Below, one piece after another: positions 1 through 11,817 of a stretch of 64,000 nt of DNA; the first letter of the stretch is position 1, and each line of letters starts with the position of its first letter. This stretch comes from Plazaster borealis (taxonomy: Eukaryota > Echinodermata > Asteroidea > Forcipulatida > Labidiasteridae). The stretch is from assembly GCA_021014325.1 (NCBI GenBank), contig CM037475.1, positions 2,263,001 to 2,327,000 of the forward strand, read 5' to 3'. The translations under genes were made by a program, and so were the position numbers. The notes under the pieces were generated by a model. That model was not told the DNA's origin, searched no databases, and worked only from the letters and a program-made list of their open reading frames with translations.

Positions 1-32
1 CCCCATTTACAAATTTTTGATGTATATTTAAT

Positions 33-92
33 GAGTTGACGGCACGAAAATGAGTTGACGGCGGGTTGACGGCAAGTCGGCGAGTTGACGGC
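33..92. repeat. Short tandem repeat, unit GAGTTGACGGC
   Basis: The word GTTGACGGC occurs four times in 60 bases, with spacers of 8 to 14 bases. No coding or RNA feature overlaps it. Confidence 0.6.
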
Positions 93-834
93 AAGTAGTA
101 GGACCGATAAAAATACAGGAAATTACCGTCACTCTGTGGGTGAGTGGCTGGCCTTACCGTTCTTGCCTTTCCTCCTTGTAACTCCGTACGGACGTCCGTG
201 TGGTGGCGCAGCTCCCCTGCCCCAGGCACGTACACCAGCGGTGTGCTGTGTGATGTGAAGTCGTTTGAATGTTATCTTGGCCTCCTTTTAAAATCAAGAT
301 TCGGGGAAGGTATTTTGGTTGACGTCTCTCGTCTGCAGCTGCACGGGGAGCTTTAGAAAACCGATGTAGATTGCAGTTGTGCTGTATTTGTCGTCCACCA
401 CAAAGAATAAGGCATTCAAAATGACACAAACTGGCTCTGCTCGCGCTCAATGTTGTTGTTTTGGTACGACGACTGCATGTGTGTGGGTCATGCGCGAGCT
501 ACGTACCATCTGCGGATATTTAATTATCCGGAACCAGACTGTTCTAATCCAACCAATTGCATCGGAAGTGGTACGGAACCAGACTTACTAAAATTGCACG
601 TATTGCATATGATGACGTTTGATTGGTTGAAAAGGATAGAGGTGGGTTTGGTCTGCGCCCCGACCTTCACGGTCTGCCGCGCTTGCCCACATAATTCACA
701 TCCCAAGTGTTAATTAAAAACAACTCAGTATCAACATTTAACTACAACCACACAAATCTTTAATTAAAACTCACTATTATTCTTTTCATTGCGTGTTTAG
801 ATATAAGATTCATGGAATGCCAACCTCGTTCTGA

Positions 835-916
835 GGTAGCGTGGCCGAGTGGTCTAAGGCGCTGGTTTTAGGCACCAGTCATTACGATGGCGTGGGTTCG
901 AATCCCACCGCTGCCA
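835..916 (+). tRNA. tRNA-Leu (anticodon UAG)
   Basis: This is a class II tRNA of 82 nt. The acceptor stem GGTAGCG pairs with CGCTGCC (one G-U), leaving discriminator A. The A box reads GTGGCCGAGTGG. The anticodon stem CTGGT/ACCAG closes the loop TTTAGGC, whose anticodon TAG reads leucine CTA codons. A short variable arm follows, then a T arm with GGTTCGAATCC. A T-rich tract containing TTTT starts about 15 bases downstream and could stop RNA polymerase III. Unlike the tRNA-like SINE heads elsewhere in the window, all stems are intact and no SINE body follows, so I treat it as a functional gene. Confidence 0.93.
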
Positions 917-2121
917 CTAATTTCTTATTTTCAAGATGAAAATGACGATAGAGACATTCTCTTCCATTTGCTCTTGTAATCTGCTCCGTTTAGAAAGACA
1001 CACGTTCCTTCTTTCCCATCACAAAAACACCCTCCTTCTAAACAATGTAAAAAATGAAGACACAAGAAGGCGCGTGTTGGGCAAATGAACAAATGCAGAC
1101 GACAATGGGCAATTGGGCAAATGAACGGTTATAATCCCCAAATCATATGGCGCATTTTAGGTGATAAGAAAAACCTTCAACTTTGATTGCCAAATTTCTG
1201 TTGATGAAATGGATTAAACGACCAAAAGTCAATCACCTTGAAGCCCATTACTAACAATATATTGTATGACTCAATGAACAAATATAATCACAAAATATTA
1301 ATCTATTTATTATTCTTTTTTATTTTCATGAAATGAAACTTACTATTTAGAAGTACAGAATTATAAACAGTAAGCATTAATGACTTTTAAAAATTCTGTA
1401 GAAATTCGTTTTGATTAGTTGTCTTTGTAAAATCCATGTTTGTAGTATCTTTGTTTATCTTTAAACAATTCTGTATTAAGTTTTAGTTTTTATTTTCTGT
1501 CTTTGTAAAATCCATGTTTGTAGTATCAAATTTGATTTGTCGAACTCATCCAAAACACGGATGCAGGTTTAGACTTGGTCAAGTCTAGTTACAGTTTGGT
1601 CAGTACAAAATCATCATCCAACACAAACCAACTCAAACAAATTGGAGACCAAGTTGCACGTACCAAATCACCTTTTGAACGCTTAAGTTGAATACACTGT
1701 CACAATATTTTCATAAAAACTGTAAAATCCATCCACGTTTAGCAAGGCGACAGCGGGTACCTTTTTGATGGTAGAATTCAAAATTCAAACAGACACCAAG
1801 AAATTTACAAAAGTCTCCTACAGGGGATATTTGGATATTCAAATTTGTCAACATACTTTTGTTGGTTTCTAATCAACTTGGGCATTTCAGACGAAATAAT
1901 TTCGCAAAATGCTTACCACTGTTACCATCTTTATAACAAGTAGGATTTCAGATAAACCATTAACACAAATTCTTTTTGTTGCCGTACCTTTAAAACCTTT
2001 CAAATAATTGTTTTATTTTAATCAAAAATATATATATACATACCTTGTTTGACTGTTCAATTTTTACATTTATTGCACAGTACCTTTCAAAACATTTTGA
2101 TAGCTATTAACGTTCTCTTTT
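917..2121. other. A+T-rich intergenic stretch, no gene seen
   Basis: No coding exon or RNA gene was recognised. It holds a 27-base direct repeat (about 1426 and 1502, containing GTAAAATCCATG) and, at about 1690-1815, a fragment of TTAA foldback subfamily C, recognisable by the words for 'cactgtcacaatatttt' and 'gcgacagcgggtacc'. Confidence 0.6.
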
Positions 2122-2509
2122 TTTAAAGGCAACGGACACTATTGGTAATTACTCAAAATAATTATTGGCATAAAACCTTACTTGGTAACGAGTAATGGGG
2201 AGCTGTTGATAGTATAAAACATTGTGAGAAACGGCTCCCTCTCAAGTAACGTAGTTTTCGAGAAAGAAGTAATTTTCCACGAATTTGATTTCAAGACCTC
2301 AGAATTAGATTTTGAGGTCTCGAAATCAAGCATCTGAAAGCACACAACTTCGTGTGACAAGGGTGTTTTTTCTTGCATTATTATCTTGCAACTTCGACGA
2401 CCAATTGAGCTAAAATTTTCACAGGCTTGTTATTTTATGCATATGTTGAGATACACCAAGTGAGAAGACTGGTCTTTGACAATTACCAATAGTGTCCAGT
2501 GTCTTTAAA
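2122..2509 (-). mobile_element. TTAA foldback element, subfamily A, copy 1
   Basis: Non-autonomous element of about 388 bp flanked by TTTAAA on both sides. Its ends are imperfect inverted repeats with the pattern TTAAAGG-N12-TTGGTAA. It is the most diverged A copy: the usual central palindrome is replaced by an inverted repeat around TTTCAAGACCTC and GAGGTCTCGAAATC. It encodes no protein. Confidence 0.85.
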
Positions 2510-2882
2510 TAAAAAACTACTTTCTTTGTGCAATTTAAATAAATCTGTTTGTGTAACTTTTTGTTTTAATTTCTCTGTTAGTTTTGTGTTTTCTCAAATT
2601 TTTGTACTTCTATTGTAAATTTACTTGCAGTTCGGCCGCAATTTGTAATTTTTTAAATAAACCATTACAGAATGAATTAATCATAATGAACGAATAACAT
2701 TTGTAAATCCTACACCAACTGAGTTGTGATCACCAATAAGTACTGACACCTTGTTAAAAAATAATAGATAAAAAAGCTGGAAGCTGAAATGAAAAACTAA
2801 TTTTTCAGTTTCTCTATAAATAAACATGCCTCTCTTCTGCGATACAACCAGCAGCCATATCTACAATGCTGAAACTACTTTT

Positions 2883-3407
2883 TTAGAGAGGGGTTCCAAT
2901 AAGGTCAAATTCAGTTTTGTGATCCACTCATTTTCCAATAGATTAAGTCCTTATGATAAGGGGAAAAAAAGTTACAAGTCTCCAACCTCACGTTAAAATG
3001 GTGTAAAACACCACTGTGTTAGATACTCTTCAAGTGCAATTTTTGTCAAAATCAATCCAAAAATGTTCGATGATGTCACATTCTCAAATATATAGTCTTT
3101 AGTTTTTGTACAGAGAATTTTCAGTTCATTCCTGAATGTTGATGATATTCAATCAAAATGGCATTAAATCTGACCTTTTTACTTGCGCCAAATTTCTCTT
3201 TGGAATGTACAGATCTATATGTTTTTGATGTCCAATAGCATCACATTTCAAATTTTGCTCTGAAAGAGTATCAAGTAAACTTTTTACACCAACGTGAGGT
3301 TAGAGACTTGTAATTTTTTCTCAACTTTCATGAGGACTCTATCAATTGGAAAATGAGTGTATCACAAAACCGAGTTTGACCTCTGAGACCCTCTTTAACC
3401 TCTTATA
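2883..3407. mobile_element. Foldback element, family F, copy 1
   Basis: The left arm (about 2883-3015) is repeated in reverse complement at about 3275-3407. Both arms carry the words for 'ggtcaaattcagttttgtgatcc' (diverged) and AACCTCACGTT. The spacer between them is unrelated A+T-rich sequence. The ends are TTTAGAG and CTCTTTAA. A perfect young hairpin of the same family lies at 7247-7552. Confidence 0.75.
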
Positions 3408-3702
3408 TAACTATTTTCAAAAATATAACATAAACAAGGGAAGGTATTGTGCATTTAATATATCAACTCCAACCGTCAGATGTTTCAACTTGTTAATCCA
3501 TATGTAGAGCGGAAAAAAGAGTGTTTACAAACCATAGAGAAAGGGTTTTAAAACTGAGTGACTTTTGCAATGTCTTTGGCAAGTGGCTACACCAGCAACT
3601 TTTAACCATTGATATTAAGCCAATCTAGCCATAGCCACAGCTGAAGCCGTCATTTTTCAAAATAAAAAAGAGCATGCTGGCAAAAGTTCATGCACATTTT
3701 AA

Positions 3703-3873
3703 TGGTAACACCCCTATGTTCCGACACCCCTATGTTCCGACACCACTATTTTCCGACAACCCTAGTGTATTTTCCTAGCCCTAACCCTAACTCCAACGCT
3801 AGTGCATGAATCACATGGGGTTTTCAGAACATAGGGTTGTCGGAACATAGGGGTGTCGGAATATAGAGCAGTC
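3703..3873. mobile_element. Small foldback element with CCCCTATGTTCCGACA arms
   Basis: The word CCCCTATGTTCCGACA appears as a tandem of two plus one diverged copy at 3710-3760. It returns as its reverse complement, with one variant, at 3825-3862. The loop between them contains CCCTAACCCTAA. Noncoding. Confidence 0.6.
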
Positions 3874-4174
3874 ACCCATTTTAATGGGAAAACAAGGAAA
3901 ACAAATCAAATGAAAATTTTACTCAAGGTGATTGACACTTGAGGTGAAGTTTCAAAGAAACAAGCGATGAAGTTAAAGTCAATAATTTGCGACCAAAGTT
4001 GTAACATGGTTGTACCTTCCCTTTAACGATTTCAGTAGAAAGAAAAACACCAGCCTGGGCTTTTCCAAAAGTACACTTTTCACTCATGGTTCCTCTCGGA
4101 TTTAAAAACTCTGCTTTCAATTGATGAACAGAGTCCAAGTCAAAAGGCTAAGTGATTTAGAGAATTATTTCCCA

Positions 4175-4590
4175 AATAATTTTGGGTTGAACAAAGAAAA
4201 ATTGACTAGAGAGGTTCTTGAACCTGCGACAGCCGGAATAATGTGCCGGCGCTCTACCAACTGAGCTATCTAGCCCTAATGTTGGCAGTCTCCCTCTTTT
4301 GTCCTTATCCTTGTTCACGGGTGCCAGTCAGAAGCAGCCATTCAACCTGTAACTGCCATGTAGCCAGGGATCACACGTAAGTTAACGATACAACCTGGGA
4401 AGCAGCAACAGAGGGATCATCTTATGGGGATGGGACTTTTTATTTCAAATATAAAGATGTTAACAAAATAGGGAGACCGCCAACATTAGGGCTAGATAGC
4501 TCAGTTGGTAGAGCGCCAGCACATTAATCTGGAGGTCACAGGTTCAAGTCCCGCTCTTGTCAATTTTTCTTTGTTCAACCCAAAATTATT
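4175..4590. mobile_element. Foldback element with tRNA-like terminal inverted repeats, copy 1 (complete)
   Basis: The two ~115-bp termini (4175-4296 and 4467-4590) are inverted copies of each other. Each contains a tRNA-like module: GGGCTAGATAGCTCAG, then TTGGTAGAGCGCC (A box), then GGTTCAAGTCC (B box). The outer flank is TTGTTCAACCCAAAAT. The putative anticodon loop (ACNTTAA) suggests an Asn-like origin, which is uncertain. The ~170-bp centre holds words shared with the copies at 30.5 and 59.2 kb. The element ends 47 bases past the TMEM180 stop codon, so it probably lies in that gene's 3' UTR. Confidence 0.75.
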
Positions 4591-4637
4591 TTACAAATTT
4601 TCCCAAGTCAGTTTCCCTTGTGGCTTATTAACTAGAA

Positions 4638-7600
4638 TTATTTCTCAATATGTTTTGGTGCAATGATATGACTATTGCGAATGGTATATGGGTACCACAC
4701 CAGAATCTGCAGACAGCCGATTAGAACAGGAATAAGACATGCCACAGTGAACATGGCCGACTGAAGTTCTGCAAGTGGGACAGCGATGTCTGCATTGTTG
4801 GCATTTTCCTCCAGTTTTAAAGTCTGGTAGCTGTGACGGTTCAATACGTTCAGAATGATCATTGGGGCAAAGGAGTTCGCAGCCTTCGTGAACAAGGCAT
4901 TGTAACCAAACACACTGGATGAAATTGGAGTCCTGGAAAAGAAGATACAAAAATGGTGTTGTATAAAAAGAAGAAATCTGAAGTATGTTACTTTCTGCAA
5001 AGAATGATTAACCCATATCTGCCTGACTGGTCACAGTACATAAACACCGTTTCTGCCAGAGCCCATGGCGTGTCGTGGCCGACCGGATAAGAGCACCGGA
5101 CTCAACCTCTGGTGTTTCTGATCAGCAGAGTGTGGGTTCGAGGCCCAGTCGTGACACTTGTGTCCTTAAGCAAAACACTTAACCATTATTGCTTCGTCCT
5201 TCGGATGGGACGTAAAGCCGTTGGTCCCGTGTGTTGTGTAATGCACGTAAAAGAACCCAGTGCACTTATCGAAAAGAGAAGGGGTTCGCCCCGGTGTTCC
5301 TGGTTTAATTGGCAGCATAATGCACCGCAGTACCTTGTAAACCATTACATGGTGCTACGTAAAGGAGTAGATCTCATACTCACGTAGCCCCACATACCTT
5401 GCAGGAAAATACTGAATGTTGGAGCGCCTTGAGCGTCACTGAGTGGCGGATATGAGCGGTATATAAGAAGCCATTATTATTATTATTGACCATGCAGTAC
5501 TTATTACTGCATTACAATAAACATTTATGGTTTACAGCCTTGCAAATGAACATATCCCAACATACTGTATACCGTTGGAAAGATCACCTCATTCTCTTTA
5601 ATGTGATATATATTTTGTCATGTTTCCCGTCTCGTATCACTAGTTAGTGAGAGTACAATGAAAGACACTGACGTCTTGTTCACCTACGGGTTTTCCCGTA
5701 GCTCGGCAGTAACAGCGTTCAGGCGTACTGCGGGATTTCCCATAGCTCAGCAGTTATGGGTTAAAGATGCTTGGTGTAATTTTTGGTTGGTTGGACATGA
5801 AAATAGTATACCAATTGTTATAGATTCAAGAGAGTTACAAGCTTTCGTTTAAGGTTTTGCACGAAAACAATCTGCCAATGATTAGTGGTAGTTAAATAAA
5901 AACTACAAATAAATTATGATCGGGATCCCGACATTAAATCACGTCCATTAGCCATGTACAAACACTTTGCATATTACATATATTTTGAATATTGTCCGTA
6001 GCATATGCAAATGTTTTTGTCTGTTTTTCGTTTTGAAACAGAATCATCTGTCAAAATTTGTACAGATAATTTTTTTTTAGAGTGTTTTTTTTGGCGGAAA
6101 TCAGAAAACGTAATTTCAAGTTTTTATTTTCAAGTAAAATGCAAAACAACTGTAGCATCAGATATGAACATCTGATGGGTCATTACGGTTCGAACAAATT
6201 AAACATACTTCATGGATATATAATTGCTTAAATAACTGCACAGGGAAAAAAGAATAGTATTTTTGTTTTATCTCCACACTAATGTGTGATAAACACTTTA
6301 TATTCAGTACATTTTGAGTCCTACAAAAAAAGTCAAAAATCTACTCTTGTGGGATTCGAACCCACAACCCACGATCCCTTTATGCGAAGCGGTCCAGAGT
6401 TCAAACCCTATCCAAGAAGTCTGTGGAGTTTTTCCAGCAGAACTTGGATGGAAAGCACTGATATCGAAGTAAGAATAAAACAACAACAACAAGATAAGTT
6501 TAAAGAGGGGCTCCAAGGTCAAATACAGTTTTGTGATCCACTCATTTTCCAATAGATAGAGTCCTCATGAAAGTGGGGAAAAAGTTACAAATCTCTGACC
6601 TCATTTTTAAGTGATTTAAAAAGTGAAATTGAGTTACATGGGGGACAAGTTTTATACATGGCTGAAAAGAGCACACAACAAGCGTCATTTTGACATATCT
6701 TACACACTTGTGTCATTTTTGGTTCTAAAGTTATGACCTTTTGAACAATAAATTATGTCATAATCTGAAAATGACCCGTTATGGAGAAACAGCCTGTTTA
6801 ATAAAAAACATTAAATATTGTAAGGGAAACAAAGTACACAAATGAAACAAAAGGTTCTGAAAAAAAAACCCTGTTTTTATTCATATTTATCGATCAAAAA
6901 AAAAGTTTCTATTTGAGAAATATGAAAATATAAACCCTTAAGAAGCAAGAAACCACATATCACAAAAATTCATTTCAACTTTTTTGTTCACCCTCCCAAC
7001 ACTCAACAGCCCTGTACTTGAAAGTGGGCTGTGCGACAAGCAACTCATTTTCGTAGAGCCCTTCACAAATATCGTTTTATTTGATACTCTCTCTGAGTGA
7101 AATTTGAAACATTTCATCATCAGACAGCAAAAATAAATGGATCTGTACAATCCAAAAAGAAATTTCTGCGCCAGTCATAAGCTCAAACTCAATGCCGTTT
7201 TAATTGAATATCATCAGAATTCAAGAATGAATTCAAGAATGTACTTGTTTAAAGAAGCCTCCAAGGTCAAATTTAGATTTCTGATCCATTCATTTAGTCC
7301 TTATGAAAATGGGGGAAAATTTACAAGTCTCTAACCTCACGCTAAAAAGTACAATTCCCTGTACAAAAGCGTAGACGATATATTTGAAATGTGACGTCAT
7401 CAAACGTTTTTTGGATTTTGACAAAAATTGTACATGAAGTGGCATTTTACTTTTTAGCGTGAGGTTAGAGACTTGTAAATTTTCCCCCATTTTCATAAGG
7501 ACTAAATGAATGGATCAGAAATCTAAATTTGACCTTGGAGGCTTCTTTAAACAAAAATCGATAAGATTGTTTCTTTACCTTCGACTGTATTTGTCTTTAT

Positions 7601-10600
7601 CATGATCAATGATGTCAGAGAGAGGTAGATTGAAAAAGGAAAACATGGCAGCTGGACCAGACCTGCAACAAAAGAAATCAATCAATTAACAGGTTAACAA
7701 ATTGCTTTGTATGATATTTGAACAATTGTAAATAAGACTTAGCCATCAAAAAGATGATGGAAGTGTGGACTGACTTTGTTGGCAACAAGGCCACTTGCTT
7801 TTTTTCAGTCCGTGCTTAAAGGGATTGTATATGTTTGGTAATTGGAACCCACTGTTTGTTTCAATCCTATATATGTATAGATATATACCATAAAACTAAC
7901 CTGTGAACATTTCATTTTCAAAAGGTGGTAGCGTTTTTGAGATATTGCCGAAAATCTGGAGCGATTATGTCCACGCAAGCAGAATAATCTGCAATTGGAA
8001 TACACAATCTGAGAAACATTACTGTCAGTAACGCTTCTCAGATTCAAATTTTTTGGGGATAAAAAGTGATATCTTTTTCCATAACCGCAGTACTTCAAAG
8101 TGAAAAGTTTCTCAAAATGCATTATACTATCCAAAGCTGCTGTACTTCTTACCAAGTAAGTTTTTATTGCCATTAATTTTCAGAGTCATTATCAAAAGTG
8201 TACAGACCCTTTAAAGACATCTGTGACATCGGTTGCTCACAGATGTCACTCTGTCTTTAGACATGCTCAACGATTGACCATCCATGCAATTAGGACCAGT
8301 CAAAATTCTCTCCAAGTGGTCCGGCTGGCTAGCTCAGTGATGCAGAGCATCCTTATATAATATGAAATATTATTATTATATATTTTTGGTTATGAAACCA
8401 AGGATGCTTCATAAGTGAACTTAATCACTGTAGCTCGGAAGCCTGAGGAAACCTGTAAACAAGGGTGCTTGCTATGTGAACCAGAAACACCGGGGTTAAC
8501 CCCTACTCTTCCACGATAAGTGTCTTGGGTTCTTTTCTGTGCACTACCAATCCTAGTACATGGGACCTATCCAAAAAAAAAAAAAAAAATATGTATGCAA
8601 GTTCGCCCCAAACAAGCCACTGTTGGTAAGGGGCTACAAGAAGAAAAATATTAAAGATGAAAATAACTCACAGGGAGCTGAAGGTAGGAATTGATATTCC
8701 TCTTATAACAGTCTAGATAGTAGGATGGAGGGAAACATGCACCAGGCAAGGAGTTCCAAAGAGATGCAGTACGTGGAATGAAACTGATGGAATGGCTCTT
8801 TGTTCTACATCTCAGCTATGGCTTAATGTCCAATCCGAAGGACAAAGCAATTATGGTAAAGTATCTTGCTCAAGGACACAAGTGTCTCGAACCGGGACTC
8901 GAAACCACACTCTGCTGATCAAAAACACCAGAGCTTGAGTCCGGTGCTCTTAACTACTCGGCCACGACACGCCACAAAATATAGAACAGTGAAAAAGCTG
9001 GTGGACTAGTGAAATAACAAGCTAATTGGGCCAAATTTCATAGGGCTGCTTAAGCACAAACAGTGGCTTAGCACAACTACATAAATGCTTACCAGAATGA
9101 GGTTACCAGCCAAAATACCATGTCACATGTATCATTTATGACTGCTATCCTGCTCATGTCTGCTCAGCAGACAATAAGCAATATTTTCTGCTTAAGTAGC
9201 TCTATGAAATTGGGCCCTGGACGAGCTCTCTACTCACTGAAAAAGTTTAGGGCGAATCCTATTGAACATTTTCTGAATAAACCGTTCCCCGTACTTACAT
9301 GTCAATCAAAAAGAAAAGGGTCAGAATCCAGGTGTGAGTTTGTCCAATGGTGTACATGGTCACACCACTAACGACCTTGACAACAAATGAATACAAGAAG
9401 ACTTTGTAATAGCCGAACCTTCCTGCCACTGGACCTAACACCAGAACCAAAATCTGTAAAAGCAAAACAGAAATAAACAAAGATTTTACTACTAACACAA
9501 GTATGCTTTCTAATTTTTCTATCTGATACACATGTTAAAGGTAGAGTCAAAGATTGATTTTTGACAACGTAATGATTTATACGTAAAATTATCAAAAAAT
9601 TCACAAGTGAAAGTTTCAAGTGAATACAGTGTCTACTTGTTGAGAAAACAGAAAAAAACTGTCACAGTATTTTCATCGAGAACATAGATTCCATCCAAGT
9701 TTAGCGAGGTGACAGCGGGTATCAACTACATTTCTGGCCACAGCATTCGCAAACGGAGTTTTCAGTCAACCCTCAGAAATCTAAGAAACGGTTCATGCAT
9801 GAATCGTTTCTCAGACTCAAATGTTTTGGGGTGAGAAAAATTATCCAAAACCATATTACTTTAAAGGGAATCCTTTCTCAAAATAGTTTATAATCAATAG
9901 CTGCAGTGCTTCTCACCAATTAAGGTTTAAAGCCATTAAATGTTTGGAGTATTTACCAATCTATGACCCTACCTTTAAAGAGTAGAAAATTATTGTAGAA
10001 TCTTGCTTGGCAACAAAAGCATTTCAAGCCTAGATCAGGAGATTTTGAACTAAAATTGAATTTGGTCTATTGAGTATGTTTTCTGGAGTTTCTGTGATTG
10101 ATACTGATTTACTAACAGCGATTCAATACCAATCAATTTAGAACATAGAGGCTCTAAATCAGGTACAGCTAGGTTCTGGAGTAGGAACAATGCGTTGGGT
10201 AGCATGTCGTGGCTGAGCAGATAAGACTCAAGCTCTGCTGTTTCTGATAAGCAGAGTATGGGTTCGAGTCCCGGTTCGAGACGCTTGTAATTGTATCCTT
10301 GAGCAAGATACTTTTCCATAACTGCTTTGTCCTTCGGATGGGACATTAAGCTGTAGGTACCGTGTACTAGGATTGGTAGTGCACATAAAAGAACCCAGAA
10401 CACTTCTCGAGGAAAAGTAGGGGTTAACCCCAGTGTTTCTGGACTGGTTCACATAGCAAGCACCATTGTTCACATGTTTCCTCAGGCTTGTGAGCTAAAG
10501 GTTTTTTTTAAACGTTTTTTTTTATGAGATATTGCCTACAGCCACTTAAAGGTGAGGGCTACATTTAACTGATTTGGGCTGTCGACCCAAATCAACTGTT

Positions 10601-11777
10601 TACCAGGGGCATGTTGCCACCCACTGAAACTGGGTTACCCCCTTCACAGTCCGTAAGGATGTAGGCATGGGTATCATCCACTAGGAGCCTGGCTGGTAGA
10701 GCAGAATACAATACCTTCCCAACTTCCTGAATTAATTCATTTATGAGGCATCCTTGGTTTCATTACCAGAAATATATAATAATAATATACTTTAATACTT
10801 GAATAATATACTTTATTTCTGAAAGTACCTGAGGTAAAATAAATGCAGAGCCGTAAAGGATTTTCCTTGCAAGTGGAGTGATATCAGTGGATGGGATGAG
10901 CTGATCAGCGAAGATAGATAAGAAATTAGCCTCATACGTACAGTGAAGAATCTGACAGAAATTCATCATCACAAATCGGAGAAAATTCTTCTCAGTGACG
11001 ATTTGCTTAAATTGGGTCCAAGCTGTTAGCTTTGAAGACAGCTGACCTACTAATTCTTCAGGTTGGAATGATGAGTCCGCAAGGTGCCCAACATCGTACA
11101 TTGTGACCACATTGCGGCCTGTGTAATTCATGGAAAGCCAGCTCACCAATGCCAAAAAGAGGCAGAACATCTGAAAGGCCCTGAAGTTGTCCAGACTAGA
11201 GGATACGAACTCGGCGCCAAAGACACTCGCCGCACCAAAAATCGACGCAATCTGACAGTACTGTGTGAGACGCAGTCTGTCCTCATGAACATTTGAAATC
11301 TCGGCATACATTGCACAGTGTGCGAGTAAAACAAAAGTTAACAAAGTATCATAGCAACAAAGAGTTACCATTAAATGTATCCCAGCAAGCCAACCGTAGG
11401 TATCATAATCACCCCAGGGAAACCAGGGCAACAAGAAACAGAGACTGAAAAGTGGAGCTCCGTATAAGATGGAATGTCTTCGACTACGGAATGCCTTGAT
11501 TTGGGAATTATCCTGCCAATACGCAAAGAGGGGATCATTGGTGGCGTTCCAGATGAGGTAAACCACCTGAGCCGCCGAAAACCAAGACTCGGTAATGTGA
11601 TAACGAGTCAAAAACAACTTGACATAATAAAACTGAAACACCGAGGATGTCAGTGTGTTACCAAAGATCGTCAGGGCAAAGGCAACAGAATTCATGTGAA
11701 GTCTAACAACCATGATGAATCAGTATAAATCCAGACTGTTGATCAGTTGATTTCAAGAGGCTCCAGATGACACCAGG
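4638..11777 (-). CDS. MFSD13A: TMEM180/MFSD13A-like multi-pass transporter, complete, 4 coding exons
   Basis: Coding exons on the minus strand are 11713-10829, 9453-9299, 7662-7579 and 4932-4638. All junctions are GT-AG and in phase, giving 472 aa against about 517 in human. The protein is hydrophobic, with some 12 membrane spans. It has the major-facilitator signature NDPLFAYWQDN near residue 58, where the human protein has NDPLFGW, and a second loop motif GPVAGRFGYYK near residue 301. These place it in the GPH-symporter-like branch of the superfamily. Substrate is not evident from sequence; the vertebrate protein is poorly characterised. The first ATG follows an acceptor-like site at 11778, so 11714-11777 is probably 5' UTR. 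The introns are filled with SINEs and foldback elements, including a perfect hairpin 26 bases inside intron 3. The family call is firm; orthology to human TMEM180 was judged from remembered sequence. Confidence 0.9.
5068..5488 (+). mobile_element. tRNA-Leu(CAA)-derived SINE, copy 1 (near full length)
   Basis: The head copies a class II tRNA: GTCGTGGCCGACCGG A box, anticodon region ACTCAA, long variable arm, and B box GGTTCGAGGCC. A ~330-bp body follows, with landmarks GGATGGGACGTAAAGCC and AAAGAACCCAGTGCAC. It ends in an (ATT)n tail. The human tRNA-Leu(CAA) has the same GACTCAAG context. It lies in the region 3' of TMEM180 intron 3's acceptor. Confidence 0.9.
6338..6415 (-). repeat. tRNA-like pseudogene fragment
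   Basis: The reverse complement contains GGGTTCGAATCCC, a perfect RNA polymerase III B box, and a rough acceptor arm. The anticodon arm and A box are decayed. It is probably a SINE head remnant rather than a functional tRNA. Confidence 0.35.
6499..6610 (+). mobile_element. Foldback family F, single arm
   Basis: It begins TTTAAAGAGGGGCTCC and matches the left arm of the copies at 2883 and 48480. The opposite arm was not found, so it is probably truncated or decayed. Confidence 0.6.
7247..7552. mobile_element. Foldback family F, perfect 105-bp inverted repeat
   Basis: Bases 7247-7351 and 7448-7552 are exact reverse complements over 105 bp, separated by a 96-base spacer. The ends are GTTTAAAGAAGCC and its complement. 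Perfect arms point to recent insertion or arm homogenisation. It lies in TMEM180 intron 3, starting 26 bases after the exon 3 donor (7578). Confidence 0.92.
7816..8214 (+). mobile_element. TTAA foldback element, subfamily B, copy 1
   Basis: About 399 bp, bounded by TTAA. The left end is TTAAAGG-N12-TTGGTAA and the right end CCCTTTAA. The central hairpin is of the CGTTACTG/CAGTAACG type, and the right half carries the landmark ACCAAGTAAGTTTTTATTG. It lies in TMEM180 intron 2. Confidence 0.88.
8366..8973 (-). mobile_element. tRNA-Leu-derived SINE, long-body subfamily, interrupted
   Basis: Read on the minus strand, a tRNA-like head (GGCCGAGTAG; B box GGTTTCGAGTCCC) ends at 8973. The body runs leftwards to a 3' end resembling CCTTGGTTTCATAACC. 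The body is interrupted at about 8573-8820 by a poly-A run and unrelated sequence. Confidence 0.7.
9017..9222. mobile_element. Foldback family G (GGGCCCAATTTCATAGAG ends), copy 1
   Basis: The left end TTGGGCCAAATTTCATAGGG and right end CTATGAAATTGGGCCC form an inverted repeat. Internal landmarks are CTGCTTAAGCA, TTACCAGAATGAGG and ACCAGCCAAAAT. Confidence 0.8.
9535..9977 (-). mobile_element. TTAA foldback element, subfamily C, copy 1
   Basis: About 443 bp between TTAA sites. Its ends match GGTAGGGTCATAGATTGGT and the centre holds GGTTCATGCATGAATC. The right half resembles subfamilies A and B. It lies in TMEM180 intron 1, just upstream of exon 2. Confidence 0.85.
10202..10795 (+). mobile_element. 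tRNA-Leu-derived SINE, long-body subfamily
   Basis: A decayed tRNA-like head (GTCGTGGCTGAGCAG; B box GGTTCGAGTCCC) is followed by a body that includes CCTTCACAGTCCGTAAGG and ends CATCCTTGGTTTCATTACC plus an ATAATA-rich tail. The latter body segment recurs, inverted, at 61090-61345. The tail ends 34 bases from the TMEM180 exon 1 donor (10828). Confidence 0.75.
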
Positions 11778-11817
11778 CTGCGGAAATTTGGGGGAAAAAA
11801 AAAGCGATAAATTAAAA

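Noticed and set aside
3780..3795. Telomere-like CCCTAACCCTAA
   Set aside because: Only two units, inside the loop of a small foldback element; no interstitial telomere array.
4491..4565. Possible additional tRNA genes (also 20200, 45780, 59285)
   Set aside because: A and B boxes are good but the anticodon and acceptor stems have mismatches, and each sits in the same repeat context. They are tRNA-like element ends.
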